Source: Polymyxa betae (taxonomy: Eukaryota; Endomyxa; Phytomyxea; Plasmodiophorida; Plasmodiophoridae). Taken from it: a stretch of 64,000 nt of DNA. The translations under genes were made by a program, and so were the position numbers. This document shows, one piece after another, positions 9,932 to 22,465 of this stretch. The stretch lies in contig RBZT01000706.1 in the NCBI GenBank assembly GCA_003693705.1, positions 29,569 to 93,568 on the forward strand. Direction: 5' to 3'. Below the pieces are notes generated by a model, which saw only the letters and a program-made list of their open reading frames with translations, made no database searches and was not told the origin of the DNA. Positions within the stretch are counted from its first letter, which is position 1. Every line of letters begins with the position of its first letter.

Positions 9932-11172
9932 TTATGGGAATAGGCCGAATGGAAGGAAAGGTGTTGACGGCCATGGATCGACGGGGAAGATACTCATTCC
10001 GGGCATTAAGGGGATAATTGGAGGAAATACTGGCGCTTTTGGAGGGGAGAATGGGATGCACAAAGGCGGCGCAAATCGACCCAGTTGGCCATATGGGAAG
10101 CCGCTGGTTGCAGATAAAGGAGAAAACCCAGCGCCTGCTGCTGGTGCGGCAGTTCCAGCGCCTTCTGTTGGTGCGGCAGTTCCAGCAACAGGAGCAGGAC
10201 CCCCTGCACCACCAGCAGGTCCTGGTTCGGTTCCGCTCGCATTGGCTCCAGCAGCTCCAGCTGCTGGTTGTAGCAACGACGAAAGTTGAGATAATGGAAT
10301 CAAGGTAATAGTTGGAGTTTGCTCTGCCCCAGCAGCTGCCGCTACAAAGCCTCTAGCCTGGTTACCAGGGTTCCTTTTAAATCCCACCGTACCTGTTTGA
10401 CCACCAGCACCCCCAAAGCCGCCAGGGTATAATGCTGCAAATAGATTCAATTATTCGACAATTATCTCTGTGCTCTTACCTGTATTCTGGAGAAGAGATA
10501 ATTCGGGTGCGTATGAAGTGATTATGCCTGGCGAAGCGGATCCCCCTACACCTGGTGGTAAATACGTCGTTTCGAGCAACGAAGCTAATGGCGCGTATGA
10601 AGTAATCGTAACCGGTGCTCCTCCACCTCCACCATAGCCGAGCGCTGCAGGTAGAGCAGGTGCGTCTAAAGCCCCAAAGCCACGTACGCCTCCTAACGAA
10701 GACGTTCCAGCGCCTATGAAAGCATTACTGACGGAACCCATTGATGATCTATGAACCAACCTTGTAATCCTCCACCTCCAGCTCCTTGGCTTCCAGCACC
10801 TTCGGCCCCTTGAGCACCGGCACTAACCGGTAAAGTGACAACCGGGATTGATATCGGGGCTGTCGTTTGTGCACTGGTTTGCTCTGCCGCCAAGGCTGCA
10901 CTTATCGGAGCTGGCGAAGCGGTTGCAATTGGTGCCTGTGTTGGAGGAAGTGTGAGTACTATTGGAGGCGGCTGTCCTGTAGGCAATGGTGGAATCGGGG
11001 TGCTGGTTGCTGGCGCCGGTGTGCCAATTATTGGTGGTAAAGTTGCTGGAGGTGGAGTTATTACAGGCTGGGAAGGGGGAATGCTTAACGGTGGCGCCGT
11101 TGGCGTACAACATGGTTGTCTGATCTGTGCTGTCGCGATTGCGACCAACGCAATCAACGTTGTTGAAAGCAT
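9932..11172 (-). CDS. secreted Pro/Gly/Ala-rich protein A (paralogue of the 25.7-27.4 kb gene)
   Basis: Three exons (11172-10761, 10713-10480, 10434-9932; introns 47 and 45 nt) encode 382 residues. A signal peptide (M-L-S-T-T-L-I-A-L-V-A-I-A-T-A) is followed by Q-P-C-C-T, a Pro/Thr/Ile tract, a Gly/Ala linker, then G-A-P-V-T-I-T-S-Y-A-P-L-A-S-L-L-E-T-T and I-T-L-I-P-L-S-Q-L. The end is again Gly/Pro-rich with F-P-P repeats. No known domain is visible. The same ordered blocks occur in gene B at 25668-27389, so the two are a family; the I-T-S-Y-A-P motif also occurs twice inside this protein. The composition suggests a cell-wall, matrix or surface protein, but function is unknown. Confidence 0.8.
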
Positions 11173-12240
11173 GATCGAGCTGTTTTGAATCTGATGAGTA
11201 TCGTTCCGGTCCCAGAACGTGGGAACCTCAAATGATGACGCTCACCTCAAGAAGCCAATTCATGGTATGGAATTGTTCCTTTTATGATTGTGGATTCCGG
11301 CGTGAGTTAAACCTCCGAAAGTGAAAGCGTTTTGCTGCTCACATTCCATTGCGTTGAAACTCCTAACTGCTCAGGTGGACCATAAAACTGTAGTTGGGGC
11401 GGGTTGACACCTTCCAGGATCTGTTGCAGCATTCCAACTAATCACCGTTGAAGTTCGATTCTGACGCCATGCTGGGCGTTGTTGACAGGAGATCGTCGAT
11501 AAAATGCAAGCGGTCTGACCCATGTGAAAACGTTGACTCCAATCAATGCCCTGTCGGCAGTGAGTGAGGCAAATAAATGGTCAATCTGTAAACAAACAGT
11601 GTGTGTGTGGATGCTATCTGAAACATCGAGGTCTAAAGATGCAATCTCCATCCGCTCAACCAGTGAATGTTGGACGTTAGTATGTTTATTGCTGGAATTT
11701 GAAAAATTTCCATTCCAGGGCCAAGATTCGTCAACCTTAAGGATGGCATGGCAGTCGTTTAGAAGGTGGCCAATCTTGTGACACTTGAGGCACGTCCCCT
11801 TTCATCCAAGTTGATGCAATGGGCATTGACACATTCAGCGAGACGTTGGTCTCGGCTCCGTGAGCTATGTGATCCTGTGATGACCAGGCAGAGCTGGGTA
11901 TTTAAGCGCTGGGTATTTAAGCGGCTTATTGCCAGCACTCATATAGACGCAAACGGATAGGCCGGACTTCGGATATTTCAGGTCAAAACAGAAAACGAAT
12001 TCGTTTTGTGTGAAAACATTTTGCTCTTGTTCTGCTTTTCTGATAGATGATCGAGGTAAATAAACTCGTATCGATCGATTGCCGATATTTGATGCAGTTT
12101 TCTATAACTTTATCATGAAAAATGCATCTTGTTACCGTCGCTATGGCAATGGGGATTGCAAATTGGAGATTGGTTGTTTATCCCGTCACACGATCTATTT
12201 CAACCAATCGCGGTCTGCGTTTGACCTTTCGCCGGCGTAA
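11173..12240. other. intergenic, about 1.07 kb
   Basis: No gene is supported. The stretch lies between the divergent secreted gene A and the ABCA transporter, so it should hold both promoters. A short tandem duplication (GCTGGGTATTTAAGCG twice) is present at about 11893-11922. A stop codon lies directly before the ABCA ATG in the same frame. Confidence 0.4.
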
Positions 12241-15200
12241 ATGTCGGTGTCGACCGATGCCAGTTCTCAAGTGTGTCTGTCGAAAATCGATCAATTCGAG
12301 AATACTGACCTGAACAATTAGATCAGCACCTGTTTAACGACCCTTGCATCATCGGATTTACCTTTCTTGCAATGTGTATTAGGATCAGGCGCTTTCAAAA
12401 CGAGATCCGGTCAGGTGGTTACCCAGCTAACGGCAGCTCAGGTATTCCTTGACATAGTTTCGACAACACCAACTGAAATTTGATGACTATCAGATAGCAT
12501 CGATTGTAGCGGGTACGACATCACCCGGCGACTATAGTTTCATTTGTCCAACAACAACGACGTCTCCATCATCAGCATGTTGCTCTGCTGCATCTAAAGC
12601 ACAGCAGTGCCAATTGTCGTCTTCGTCTCTGCAAAATGCGGTTCTCGTTGATTGCAAGAATATGATGGATCAAGTCGTATGGCGAAGCTACGAATGTTCA
12701 GCCCCTGCTAGCATCATCGTTGCTGTTTTGTTAGCTACCCTGGTTTTGATAAGCTTCGTCACGATAAGATATCTGGTATATCGTCCCAGATCTCATCTAT
12801 GGCAACGTCAGCTCTGGGCGTTGATCATCAAAAACGTGAGCGTCTGGAGAAGAACCATTGGCCGTCATCTTCGTGGTATAATATTCGCTTTGGCTTTGAT
12901 CGGCGTCCTGGTTCTCATTACCGAATTGACTGGCGACAGCGTCACGATGGTTTCTGCCTCCCAGTCCTTGAATCTAAATTTGGAGTTTCGCGGCCCATCC
13001 GCTTTACGAACCGAATTGTTTCAGAAAATGAGGCCTGTCGCCGGCCTGCTCTTCCTCATAGCCGTCACTTATCCAATCAGCCAGATTATAATCGCTGTTG
13101 TATTAGAGAAAGAGCAGCGTATCCGAGAAGCAATAAGAGTAACTGGGGTTACAGATGGGGTAGCCTTGGTGTCATGGGGTCTATCCTATCTAGTCGCCTT
13201 TCAGCCTCTCTGTTTGGGCTTGGCCTTCTTAACTCATTACGGCAATGTCTTCCCCAACCTTCCGGTCACTTCGTTATTGCTGTTGTTCACCTCGTTTCTA
13301 GCTGCTTCTGTAGCTCTATGTCTATCGCTGTCCGCCTTCTTCGATCAGACGCGCCCGGCTGTTATCGGGACTCTAGTCTTCGTCTACTTAACCCACTTCC
13401 TAGCGTTTTTGGCAACGTCGTCCAAAGTTTCGCAGGGGTTTGTATGTCTGCTAGCGCCGGCTTGCTTAGCAGTAGCTATCTCAAGCGCGCTGGCTGACTC
13501 GTCTCTGGGTACCGGATTTCAGCGCTCTTATGAGAATTATCTATATCCATCGTCATACTTATCACCAGCAGCTGCTACTGCCATTATGTTCGCCGATGTG
13601 CTGATATATTACGTTCTGGCCTGGTATCTAGACCAGATTGTTCCACAGAGGATAGGGGTTCGGCTGCCTTGGTACTTTCCATTCCAGATATCGTATTGGA
13701 TTGGCAGTAAAGCTGAAGAGGAGCACGTGGAGATATCTGAGCTGACTGCACTTCATGTATTGCTTTTAAATCAGAATCTACAGCTAGAGCTTATTCGTAT
13801 ATAGGAGAAGAAATCTCATCGTAAAATCTCGATGCGAGGCGCGATTAACATTTCGCAAAATCAGCCTAATCAGGATGCAGCTCGCATTGAAGAAGTCGAT
13901 GCTGATTTGGAAGAATTGGGGCGCCAGCATAAGTATGTTTTAGTGTTTACTATGAATAGAACGTAATGGAAGATTTACAGATGCATTGAGACTTTATCAT
14001 TAACGCGACATTACAAAGTCCCGGGCATGGCCAATGAGCGCATTGCTGTCAATCGTATGAGCATGACGTTATACTCTGGCCATATCACCAGCGTGCTTGG
14101 GCATAACGGCGCCGGCAAGACCACGTTAATCTCCATGCTTTGTGGGCTAGTGCGTCCAACATCGGGCGATGCTCTGATATTCGGTCTATCCCTACGTCGC
14201 TCGTTAGCACAGATTCGACGAAGTATGGGAATGTGCCCACAGCACGACATCCTGTTTCTGGACTTAACGGCAGCTGAGAATATCAGGCTATTTGCCTGGC
14301 TGAAAGGCGTCGAACCGAATCAGGTCGATGAGCAAGCTAAACAGCTATTGACGGAGCTAGGCTTAGGGGAGAAATATCACTCCAAAGTCAATGATCTTTC
14401 AGGGGGTCAGAAAAGAAAACTCTGTGTAGCTATCGCTCTTATTGGTGGATCAAGTGTAGTATTTCTTGATGAACCCACTGCTGGTAAATGGTTTCGTTAA
14501 TGCTTGATTTCTCTTCATGTTCATGCAGGAATGGATCCGTACAGCAGGCGTCAGACCTGGGATGTGCTGCTCAACAATCGGAAAGGTCGCGTTATGGTTT
14601 TAACAACACACTTTATGGACGAAGCCGATATACTGTCAGACCGCATTGCCATAGTATCAGATGGAAATCTCTGCTGTATTGGTACCAGTTTATTTCTCAA
14701 AACATTGTATGGCAATGGATATCGCCTTAGTATTGGGATGACTGGAGCTGGGCGCGACACTCAGAAGTCCATCGTCGCAAGCAGCGGTGTTCGAGATCTA
14801 ATTCTTTCAAGGATTAACGGCTCGTCCGTTCTATCGAGTGCTAACCAAGGCCAAGATCTCATATTCCAACTCCCTCTGAACGAGGCTCATCAATTCCCAG
14901 GCCTTTTTCGAACACTGGATTCGATTAGTGATCGTGTTGAATATGGAATATCGGTGACAACACTGGAGGACGTATTTCTGACTGTAGCTTCCCAACGTCG
15001 TGATGCTGTCGATGTCACCCATCATCGCGCTCAAAGTGTCAATCTCGATGACCCCCGCGCGGCCAAACATCGTCGTCGTCGCTCATCGGTTGCCGTCAAA
15101 GTCACCCGCCCGCAGCTACATTCCCCACCTCGAGTACGAAGGCAGCGATACTCGTGCTTCGAACGCGTGTTGTATCAGATGGTGATGAAGAGATATTGGC

Positions 15201-17702
15201 TGTCGAGGCGCGATTATCGCCAGCCGCTGTTTCTGATTGTACTGCCTCTGCTTTTTCTGCTCGTACCGATTGTTATTCCCGACATCCAAATAACGCCGAT
15301 TTTGCGACCTGGACCGGGTTCGTATCCTTCACCAGGGCCGTCACAATGCTCTGTTGATGCCGCGACCGATACGGCGACGTCTTGCTCCACAACAACATCA
15401 AACTGTGTTACTCTGGATGCCAATGGCAACTCTATTCAAGTTCGCCCACAGTATATCAATGCTGCCGATTTAGCTAACAAGTGCACGCTTTTTACATATA
15501 TGGGATTCTGTCGTTATGTCCCGTGGATATGCTCAACTGATATCTGTTGTAACTGGCGAGATTACAGATCTCCTTGGTATCCATGCCAGACTTCGACTAT
15601 GATACCCTCGAAGATGACAAGTAATGATGCTGATGCTAACTGGAATGTTTATTGCCCCCGAAGGCAATATGCCATGATTCAGGGTACAACTGGATATGCA
15701 TGCCAGGAAGATTTTTCAAATTGATTTATTTACAGGTATCGTCAACGGGTTTGTAAAAGCGATGGCTGTGCTTATGGCGTTTGTGTTCGCGCCTTCTATT
15801 GTGATAGCCCATGCAGTACTGGAGACTGAGAAAAACACGAAATTTCTTCAACTGGTCTCTGGGGTGCGTTTAGCGACGTATTGGCTGGGTGCGGCAATCT
15901 GGGACCAGGTCTCGGTTTCTATTGGGGTTCTAATCGCTATGGTCCTAATGGCAAACTATTCGTATCCTTTGGGCTCAGTCGCATATTTCCCTGCCATTCT
16001 GTTGATTATATTATTCGCACTCTCAATTGTCCCATTGGCGTATTGGGCTTCATTTCGGTTTAGCATATCATCTCGGGCGCTAACTGCTATGCTTGTGTTC
16101 AACATTGTGACAGGGGCTGGATTTGGAATATTAAACTACATTCTGCAAACAGTTACTATAAGACTGCCTTCCACATCTATTACGACTACAACCCTGTCGA
16201 GCTATCTCAGATACATCCTGATGATCTTCCCCGGTTTCTCTCTAACCGATGGTCTGCTTCGACTTCAGAACGAGCTCTACATCACTTGTATCGGAGACTC
16301 GCGCAATCCTTGCTTGAACCAGACGCCACCAATCACTTCGGACATATGGAAAAATTGCCTTTATCTGATCGTAGTCACGATTTTTTGCTGGATCGGTTTG
16401 ATCCGACGAGAAGGGCAAAATCTTCTGCAAGACGATGAAATCTCACCGCTTCGAAAACGCTTTATTGAATATATATGCGGGAATTTGATTGAGGAAGTCC
16501 AACCAAAGCAAGCCCAAATGTTTTCCGATGATAAAGATGTCAGTTCTGAAAAAGCCCATGTTCAGGAAATGGTTCAGTCCCGAAACCTGGATCCATTAGT
16601 CATTGCCGGCATGCACAAAATTTATCGTACAGGAACTGTTGCGCTATACCCCTTATACCTATCCATTTCTGCTGGACAGTGTTTAGGATTTCTTGGCATT
16701 AATGGTGCTGGAAAGACTACAACAATCAAATGCTTAACCGGAGCTATTCGACATTCTGGTGGTAATGCATTTATCGATGGTCACGATATAACTACAGATC
16801 TGTATGCGGCTCGAAATCGAGCTGGATATTGTCCACAGTTTGATGCATTGTTTGACCTGTTAACTGTCAAAGAACATCTAATGATGTTTTGCCGGATTCG
16901 CAGACTAAAATTGTCTGCAGTAGCCGAAGTGATTGAATCGATGCAACTGGGCCTATTTACTGATGTCCCAGCTTGCTATTTATCCGGTGGTAATCGTAGG
17001 AAACTGTCTGCAGCTATAGCACTTCTAGGCTCTCCAAGAGTTGTCTATCTGGATGAGCCGTCGACGGGAATGGATCCACACGCTAAGCGCTTTCTATGGA
17101 GGAGAATTGGTGGAGTCATCGCTGCCGGCAAAACGGCTGTAATGTTGACTACTCATTCGATGGAAGAATGTGAGGCTCTTTGTAGCAAAGTAGCGATATT
17201 GATGGGAGGAAAATTGGTTGGACTGGGCTCGATTCAACATCTGAAAATGCGATTCGGGACAGGATACACAATCGAAGTTCGCACAACCACTGTTTCGTCA
17301 GCAATGATTCAAGCAGGAAAGAAACGTTTAGGAGGGGTTAGCGTGATAACGAAAGATAATATCCATAAAGTTTGCCAACAACTGGGAGATGCCAGTAAAG
17401 CAGAAACGAAGTCGACTGAAGGTGAAATCCCAGTGCGTCAGTTCCTGAAAGGATGGATTGAGGAAGGTCTCGCTGAAACCGTGATCACATATCTCGAGCA
17501 AAGGTTACCGGCAGCCCGGCTGAAATCTCGTCATGGACCCCACATGTTATTCGAGATTCGAACAGGATCGTTAGCAGATATATTTGCGATTATGTCGACA
17601 GCGGAAGGGATCGAGCATTATGCTATATCTCAAACGAGTCTGGAAGAGATCTTCAACTCACTTGCTGAGAGTTTCCAAAGGAATCATGTACCTGCGACAT
17701 AG
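12241..17702 (+). CDS. full-length ABCA-type lipid transporter with an N-terminal Cys-rich extension
   Basis: Seven exons (12241-12270, 12322-12414, 12458-13756, 13805-13932, 13981-14483, 14529-15683, 15736-17702; introns 43-52 nt) give 1,724 residues with phases that close. About the first 145 residues form a Cys-containing segment, then one extra membrane helix. The ABCA body follows: the W-A-L-I-I-K-N start, membrane helices, and NBD1 with G-H-N-G-A-G-K-T-T, L-S-G-G-Q-K-R-K and V-V-F-L-D-E-P-T-A-G. A second Cys-rich loop and helices lead to NBD2 with G-I-N-G-A-G-K-T-T, a degenerate signature L-S-G-G-N-R-R-K, V-Y-L-D-E-P-S-T-G-M-D-P and T-T-H-S-M-E-E. ABCA proteins move lipids or sterols across membranes. 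The first extracellular loop is only about 50 residues, far shorter than in animal ABCA1. Confidence 0.93.
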
Positions 17703-18355
17703 ATTATGGGAATTGAATCGCAATCGATGTACCAGGCTATAATTTAAACATAAAGCAGGCAGGCAGTGGCTGATCTTGATGGTTTTCAGAAGTTATGGCT
17801 TTCGCCGAGCACTCTGCTGATAAACAAATCGAACCCACGTCGTCAAGAAACCATGTTTCATGCCTCACCTTGTTGACAGTCAGATTTTGTAGGTTTGGTC
17901 AGGATCTTTGCCCACGGTTAACAAATTGAAAAAGAAGTTATCCATCTCCAAAGTACCATGAAACTAACAACGGTTTGCTTCAATCAACAATTCATATTCA
18001 TGAACCTTCGGGACACCGACAAAAGCAAATATCACTGAAAGAGGCGCTTGATAGGACGTCTTTAACGCAATCGCACTTGCGAGAATCTCCCGATAGCTGC
18101 CAACGACTCATTAGTAAAAGTGTCATACTCTACAGTAGATCGTCATGACCCACGATTCCAATCGTGTGAGGTTCTTCTGCCTTGGAAATTTTTGTGAGAA
18201 AATCGAAAGCGTTTGATAATCTGCCCAGACGAACCAACCAGCCAGTAGGTGTTAAAGAGTGTTCATTCACGATTTCATGGAACCCCAAGGCGATCAATTT
18301 ATCAGAAAGCAATACCGCCATCATCACGCGAACCACATCGAGAAAATACGCTTTA
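17703..18355. other. intergenic, convergent gene ends
   Basis: The 3' ends of the ABCA gene (+) and the secreted repeat gene (-) face each other here. An open minus-strand frame at 18130-18435 overlaps the tail of the repeat gene in another phase. I see no domain in it and do not call it a gene. Confidence 0.35.
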
Positions 18356-19530
18356 TTATTGATTATCATCAAGTTTGGTATTATCGTTGCTGTTGCTGTT
18401 TTGGCCTGACGGAAGTTCAGGGCCTGGACCATCATTATAGTCGCTGTCAGGTGCCTCCGAGTCGTTGTCGTTGATGATTTCTGGGGACATTCGCTCCGCA
18501 GGATGGATGACTTCCGTTTTTACTTTGGGCTTTCCGTCATTTGTCTTTGTTTTTGTTATTCGAATAGGTTCGCCTTTATCATTGGTCGTGTCTTCGGTTT
18601 CTTGTTCATTCGATGTCGATTTGGCGTTTTTCGGGAATTCTGGAGATATCGATGCCAGTGCCTTGCTAACGTCGATTGACGGGAACGTACCGTTGGGCGT
18701 GGCTGCCGAGTCTATTAAATTAATGGGCGGGAACGTTGATTTCGGGAATCGATGCTTGTGTTTTGTCCTGTTTTGGAAGTCTGGGAAAGGCATCGGGAAA
18801 GCGGTGTTGCTGTCAAACGATGGCCAACTCAGCTGTCCATTGTTAGGAAGATTCGATTCAGGCTTGTTGGTTGGATTTTTAGAACCTGAAGAAGGCGCTG
18901 GAGGAGCTCGCATAACAGCAGGCGAAGGCGATGGGTTCGATTCAGGCTCCTCGCTATCTTCTTCGTCATCTGATGCATCTGATGGACGAGAAGTTTCATC
19001 CGCTGATGGCGACGATCTCGTGAGCTCTGTGGGCGGTGCAGACGACGATCTTGTCAGCTCTGAGGGCGGTGCAGGCGACGATCTTNNNNNNNNNNNNNNN
19101 NNNNNNNNNNNNNNNNNNNNNNNNNNNNNNNNNNNNNNNNNNNAGGCGACGATCTTGTCAGCTCTGAGGGCGGTGCTGGGGACGATCTTGTAAGCTCTGA
19201 GGGGGGTGCAGGCGACGATCTTGTTAACTCTGAAGGCTGCTCTGAATCTTCTGATGTATCAGAGTCTGATTGGGGTGATGGGGCCACCCCAGATCCTGAA
19301 GCAGGTTGTCTTGTTAGTTCAGAGGATGTTGGGCTTCCTGCTGGAGGTGCAACTGGAGTCGCCTGCGCTGGAGTCGCACGATCGCCTGGCGATGCTCCGG
19401 TTTGAGGCGGCGGTGCCGTGTCTTGTGATTCAAAGTCATCATATTGGAGAGTCGTAAAGGGTGCAGGCCTGCTGCAAGAGATCAGGAGGCAGCACACGGC
19501 TAACCTAATCAAGGTTCCTTTCTGGGTCAT
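18356..19530 (-). CDS. secreted tandem-repeat protein (S-E-L-T-R-S-S-P-A-P-P repeats), interrupted by an assembly gap
   Basis: From the ATG at 19530 a signal peptide (core L-I-R-L-A-V-C-C-L-L-I-S-C) is followed by a Pro/Thr/Ala-rich region. Then come at least six copies of an 11-residue unit S-E-L-T-R-S-S-P-A-P-P, encoded by a 33-bp DNA repeat. An acidic Ser/Asp/Glu stretch and a long polar tail rich in Asn, Asp, Pro and Lys follow, with no cysteine-rich fold. A run of 58 unknown bases (19086-19143) falls inside the repeat, so the copy number is unknown and the reading frame across it cannot be checked. Both sides are in the same frame if the missing length fits. It looks like an O-glycosylated surface or secreted protein; function unknown. 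Confidence 0.7.
19011..19235. repeat. 33-bp tandem repeat within the secreted gene
   Basis: The unit on the plus strand is roughly GGCGGTGCAGGCGACGATCT plus TGTCAGCTCTGAG, repeated with a few substitutions on both sides of the unknown bases. Copies flanking the gap are nearly identical, as expected if the array collapsed or could not be assembled. Confidence 0.9.
19086..19143. other. assembly gap (58 N)
   Basis: 58 consecutive unknown bases inside the 33-bp tandem array. The gap length may be a scaffold estimate. Confidence 0.99.
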
Positions 19531-19696
19531 GTCGTTTGTGAAATGTCTCAAAAGCGTGACGGAAACGCAGGGTCTTAACGCCGATAGCATGATTGTGGTA
19601 AGGAATTGCTCCGGGTTTTAAGGTTGACGGAATCGGCGATTCGCCAAAGAACTTGTGCTTAGATTGCGAGCGGTGTTCCGAGCAATCTAGATTAGT

Positions 19697-20323
19697 TTAT
19701 AGGCCAAGGTGACCAGTGCTATCGATAATCGGCGATGATCGTCTGTGGCGAAGATTGACTCGTGATGATCCCAGAAGGTTGCCTTCAGCTGCATGTTTGG
19801 TTTTAGTGTGGATTTTCTCAGGAGAGCGAGCACTCATGTCAGTTCCAATTCTAACTGTTGAGTCGGACTTCCATGATAGTTCTATGAAACAGTAAGGTCG
19901 ATTTTTTGGAGATCCAGAAGCTTTACTCATGAAAAAATCAACAATGATATCGCAGCAAGAGCGCCTGATTACTGGAATTGGCCGAGGTACTTCCGTGCGA
20001 TTTAAATGTTCTGGAGGGATTAATTTATGTCTTGGAATCCTTTTTTCGTGCATCATATCTCTCTGAAAATGGATCAACAAAGCAGATCTGATTCACTTAT
20101 CATCTCCTACATAAATCTCGATTGCCGTTAAGACACGATGAGGTGAACGGTGAGTATATGCTACAAGATCGCGTAAATATTTGATCTCCTTCTTCGAAAC
20201 GCCTTGAGCCAATGCTTCATTATACGCCTGCTTGGCCGCACGAGCGCTAGCTATGCAGGCCTTGTATTCGTCGATAAGTGACTCGTAGACATCATGAGAG
20301 GGAACATGAAGATGTGATGTCAT
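19697..20323 (-). CDS. hypothetical 192-residue protein, two exons
   Basis: Exon 1 (20323-20111) and exon 2 (20062-19697) join in phase 0 across a 48-nt intron (GTAGGA...TTTCAG). The N-terminal half is helical and charged: D-E-Y-K-A-C-I-A-S-A-R-A-A-K-Q-A-Y-N-E-A, then K-K-E-I-K-Y-L-R-D-L-V-A-Y-T. The C-terminal half is basic and polar, with a C-C pair and many Ser, Arg and Pro. No signal peptide or membrane span is seen. I do not recognise it. The helical start could mediate protein binding. The model rests on length, coding look and the standard intron. Confidence 0.5.
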
Positions 20324-20716
20324 CAGCCCATTCTTGTGGCAATGTGACTACGCTAGGAGAAGCGCTGATTTATCGAAAATGGGAGTGTTTTTTGGGTACA
20401 GTAGTTCGTCGATAGTACCCGAATACCCGTACTTCCTTAAGCCACAACCAATTACAGTGGATGTAAACGTGTCGAACGATGTCAAAAGCTGGAATACAGT
20501 CGCGATAGAAAAAATTCATTACAAAGAAAAAACGTTAAATCTGTTGCTCAATTAGAGGCAAATTCTTTGATGCTTTGCAGTGTTGAGGCAGTCTTCGCCA
20601 TCGTCAAGCTTATTAGTAACCGAAGGTTAGATCATGGGACTCCACCCGAAAGGAAGTCAGGGTATCTACAGCTGGCAAAAAAACGATTCGAATTAGCAAG
20701 CGTGGCAAGAATTATA

Positions 20717-21673
20717 TTAATACTGACTTGCAAAAAGGTTCAGAATCCCTTTAGATTCAAGCGTAGTTACATACTGCTTATATACTTCAGGTGACAAAGG
20801 CTGTCGACCACGAACAGAGACTGTTTTATCTTCTTGGCCAAGATAAGCGCGTGTTGCCATTCCAAGAAAAAGCCCTGTCTCTAAAATTCCAGGAATGTTT
20901 TTGAGCTGAAGATTAAGGATCACAGCGTCATCGATCGGGCCGAAGTTCGCATCGATAATGAAGTTTCCCGAATCGGTTATCACAGGACCAGCTAAAACAA
21001 TTTTTTAGTGCACTGGTTCATGAAGGGAATATATCGTTGGAACCTTTGTTTACACCCATTCTTAGAATGGGATCTTTGCATCCAATGGATTTCAATGCTT
21101 GACAGACATTCTTGTGTGCCATTGGTAGCACTTCGAGAGGAATACCTTTAATCCAGGAGGTTCCTACGAAGAGAATGATGGCGTATTCATAGAGATTGAT
21201 GCACTAACCAAGTTGTGACGAATCTTTTGTAAAATCAGCAACAACGATGAAATGTTCAGCTGCGCTCGCTACAACCTTCTCTTTTAAATGTGCGCCCCCT
21301 CCGCCTTTGATACAGTTCAATCTTGAATCGATTTCATCAGCACCATCGAATGCTACGTCGAGAATTGGCGATTGGTCGAGATCGCTTAACAATAAACCAG
21401 CATCAACGATCAAATTCCTAGATTGAAATGATGTTGGAATATAGTGGTACGTAAGCAGCTCGGGCCTTTTTGTTTTCGCCAAGTTTTTGATCTCTTCCAC
21501 AACAAATCGTATCTAGTCAGAGTTACAAGACAAACACTAAAATTGCATCAGCAGCATACAGTCGTTCCGCTTCCAATCCCAATGGCTCCGTGTTTTAACC
21601 GTAGATTTTGACCAAAGAAGTCTCGAACCGCGAGCGTCGCTGCCGCTGATTTGGCCTGATCGAAGCTTGGCAT
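20717..21673 (-). CDS. ribose-5-phosphate isomerase A
   Basis: Four exons (21673-21560, 21512-21209, 21163-21044, 20991-20717; introns 47, 45 and 52 nt) give 270 residues. The enzyme interconverts ribose-5-phosphate and ribulose-5-phosphate in the pentose phosphate pathway. Visible motifs: I-G-I-G-S-G-T-T phosphate loop, V-A-F-D-G-A-D-E-I-D with the catalytic Asp, I-K-G-G-G-G-A-H-L-K-E-K, G-I-P-L-E-V-L-P-M-A, and G-P-V-I-T-D-S-G-N-F-I-I-D near the C-terminus. All occur in family order, and length is normal for eukaryotic RPIA. The ATG at 21673 begins directly with the family start (Q-A-K-x-x-A-A), so no targeting peptide is apparent. Confidence 0.95.
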
Positions 21674-22465
21674 GGCTAATAGTGAAATGACGAGAGACCC
21701 TTCCAGAACAACCACTAATAGGGACACTATAGTACAGCAATCTCAGAGGCTTAACAGTTGACTGATGAGCCACAAACCCAACACTGGCTGACGCAGCCTT
21801 CGTCGGTCATTTTTTTGGGTTCTTTCATGACTTACTGCACTTGGGGCGTCAGCATTAGAAAGACTCCTCAGGTTCAGTAAGGCTCCCAATTGAGAATCGA
21901 TCAATAGGTGTCAACGCCATGATTTGGGTGATTTTGCAATATTCAAACCATTGGCGATTGGACTGTTGGACAGATACAGTGCCGGCCAGAATTCCATTCA
22001 AAGAGAGCCTAAAGTCCTAAACATAAATTATTGCAATCGGTAGGCTGGTTTTCGGCCATTCCGGTGATGAATAAGTCACTGGGCGACTTTCTGGTTTCGA
22101 TCCCAGAATACGCTGGGTGTTTTTTTGCAAAAGAAGGCAAAAGAGAAAGATGATTTCATCGATAGCCCGGAAATCGATTGGAGTTGTGATAACAAGGGAA
22201 GATTCCTTATGATGGAATTACATGCCATATCAATCATGGGCCAGTCGATGGTGCTTGTGCAGCTGTTTCGGAGCTCAGTCTCTTTCTCGTCTTGAATGGG
22301 AGGACGCGCTTGTCGTTGTTAATGTCTTTGATAGAAGCCAGGGTGAAATGGAGCGGCTGCTCCTCGGCGCTGATATTCGTATCTCAATTAATGTTTGTTT
22401 CCTGAAGATGAAGTCATTCTCAGCCATGCAAGCCTTGTTTGTTTATTCTCTATGATTTTGAAAGC
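21674..22465. other. intergenic, about 0.8 kb
   Basis: This is the RPIA promoter side and the 3' side of the SNARE gene. No gene is supported, only short frames of unlikely composition. Confidence 0.4.

Noticed and set aside
10018-10308. Gln/Leu-rich plus-strand frames inside secreted gene A
   Set aside because: Antisense shadows of Pro/Gly/Ala codons; the minus strand has signal peptide, introns and a paralogue.
11893-11922. Tandem TATTTAAGCG as a TATA-type promoter pair
   Set aside because: About 320 bp upstream of the ABCA start with no other promoter sign; too weak to call.
18465-19193. Ser/Asp/Gly-rich plus-strand frame of 242 codons across the gap
   Set aside because: It is antisense to the signal-peptide-bearing S-E-L-T-R repeat gene and crosses the unknown bases.
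22090-22112. TCTGGTTTCGATCCCAGA looks like a tRNA T-arm
   Set aside because: The loop would be eight bases and no matching anticodon arm or acceptor stem is found upstream.
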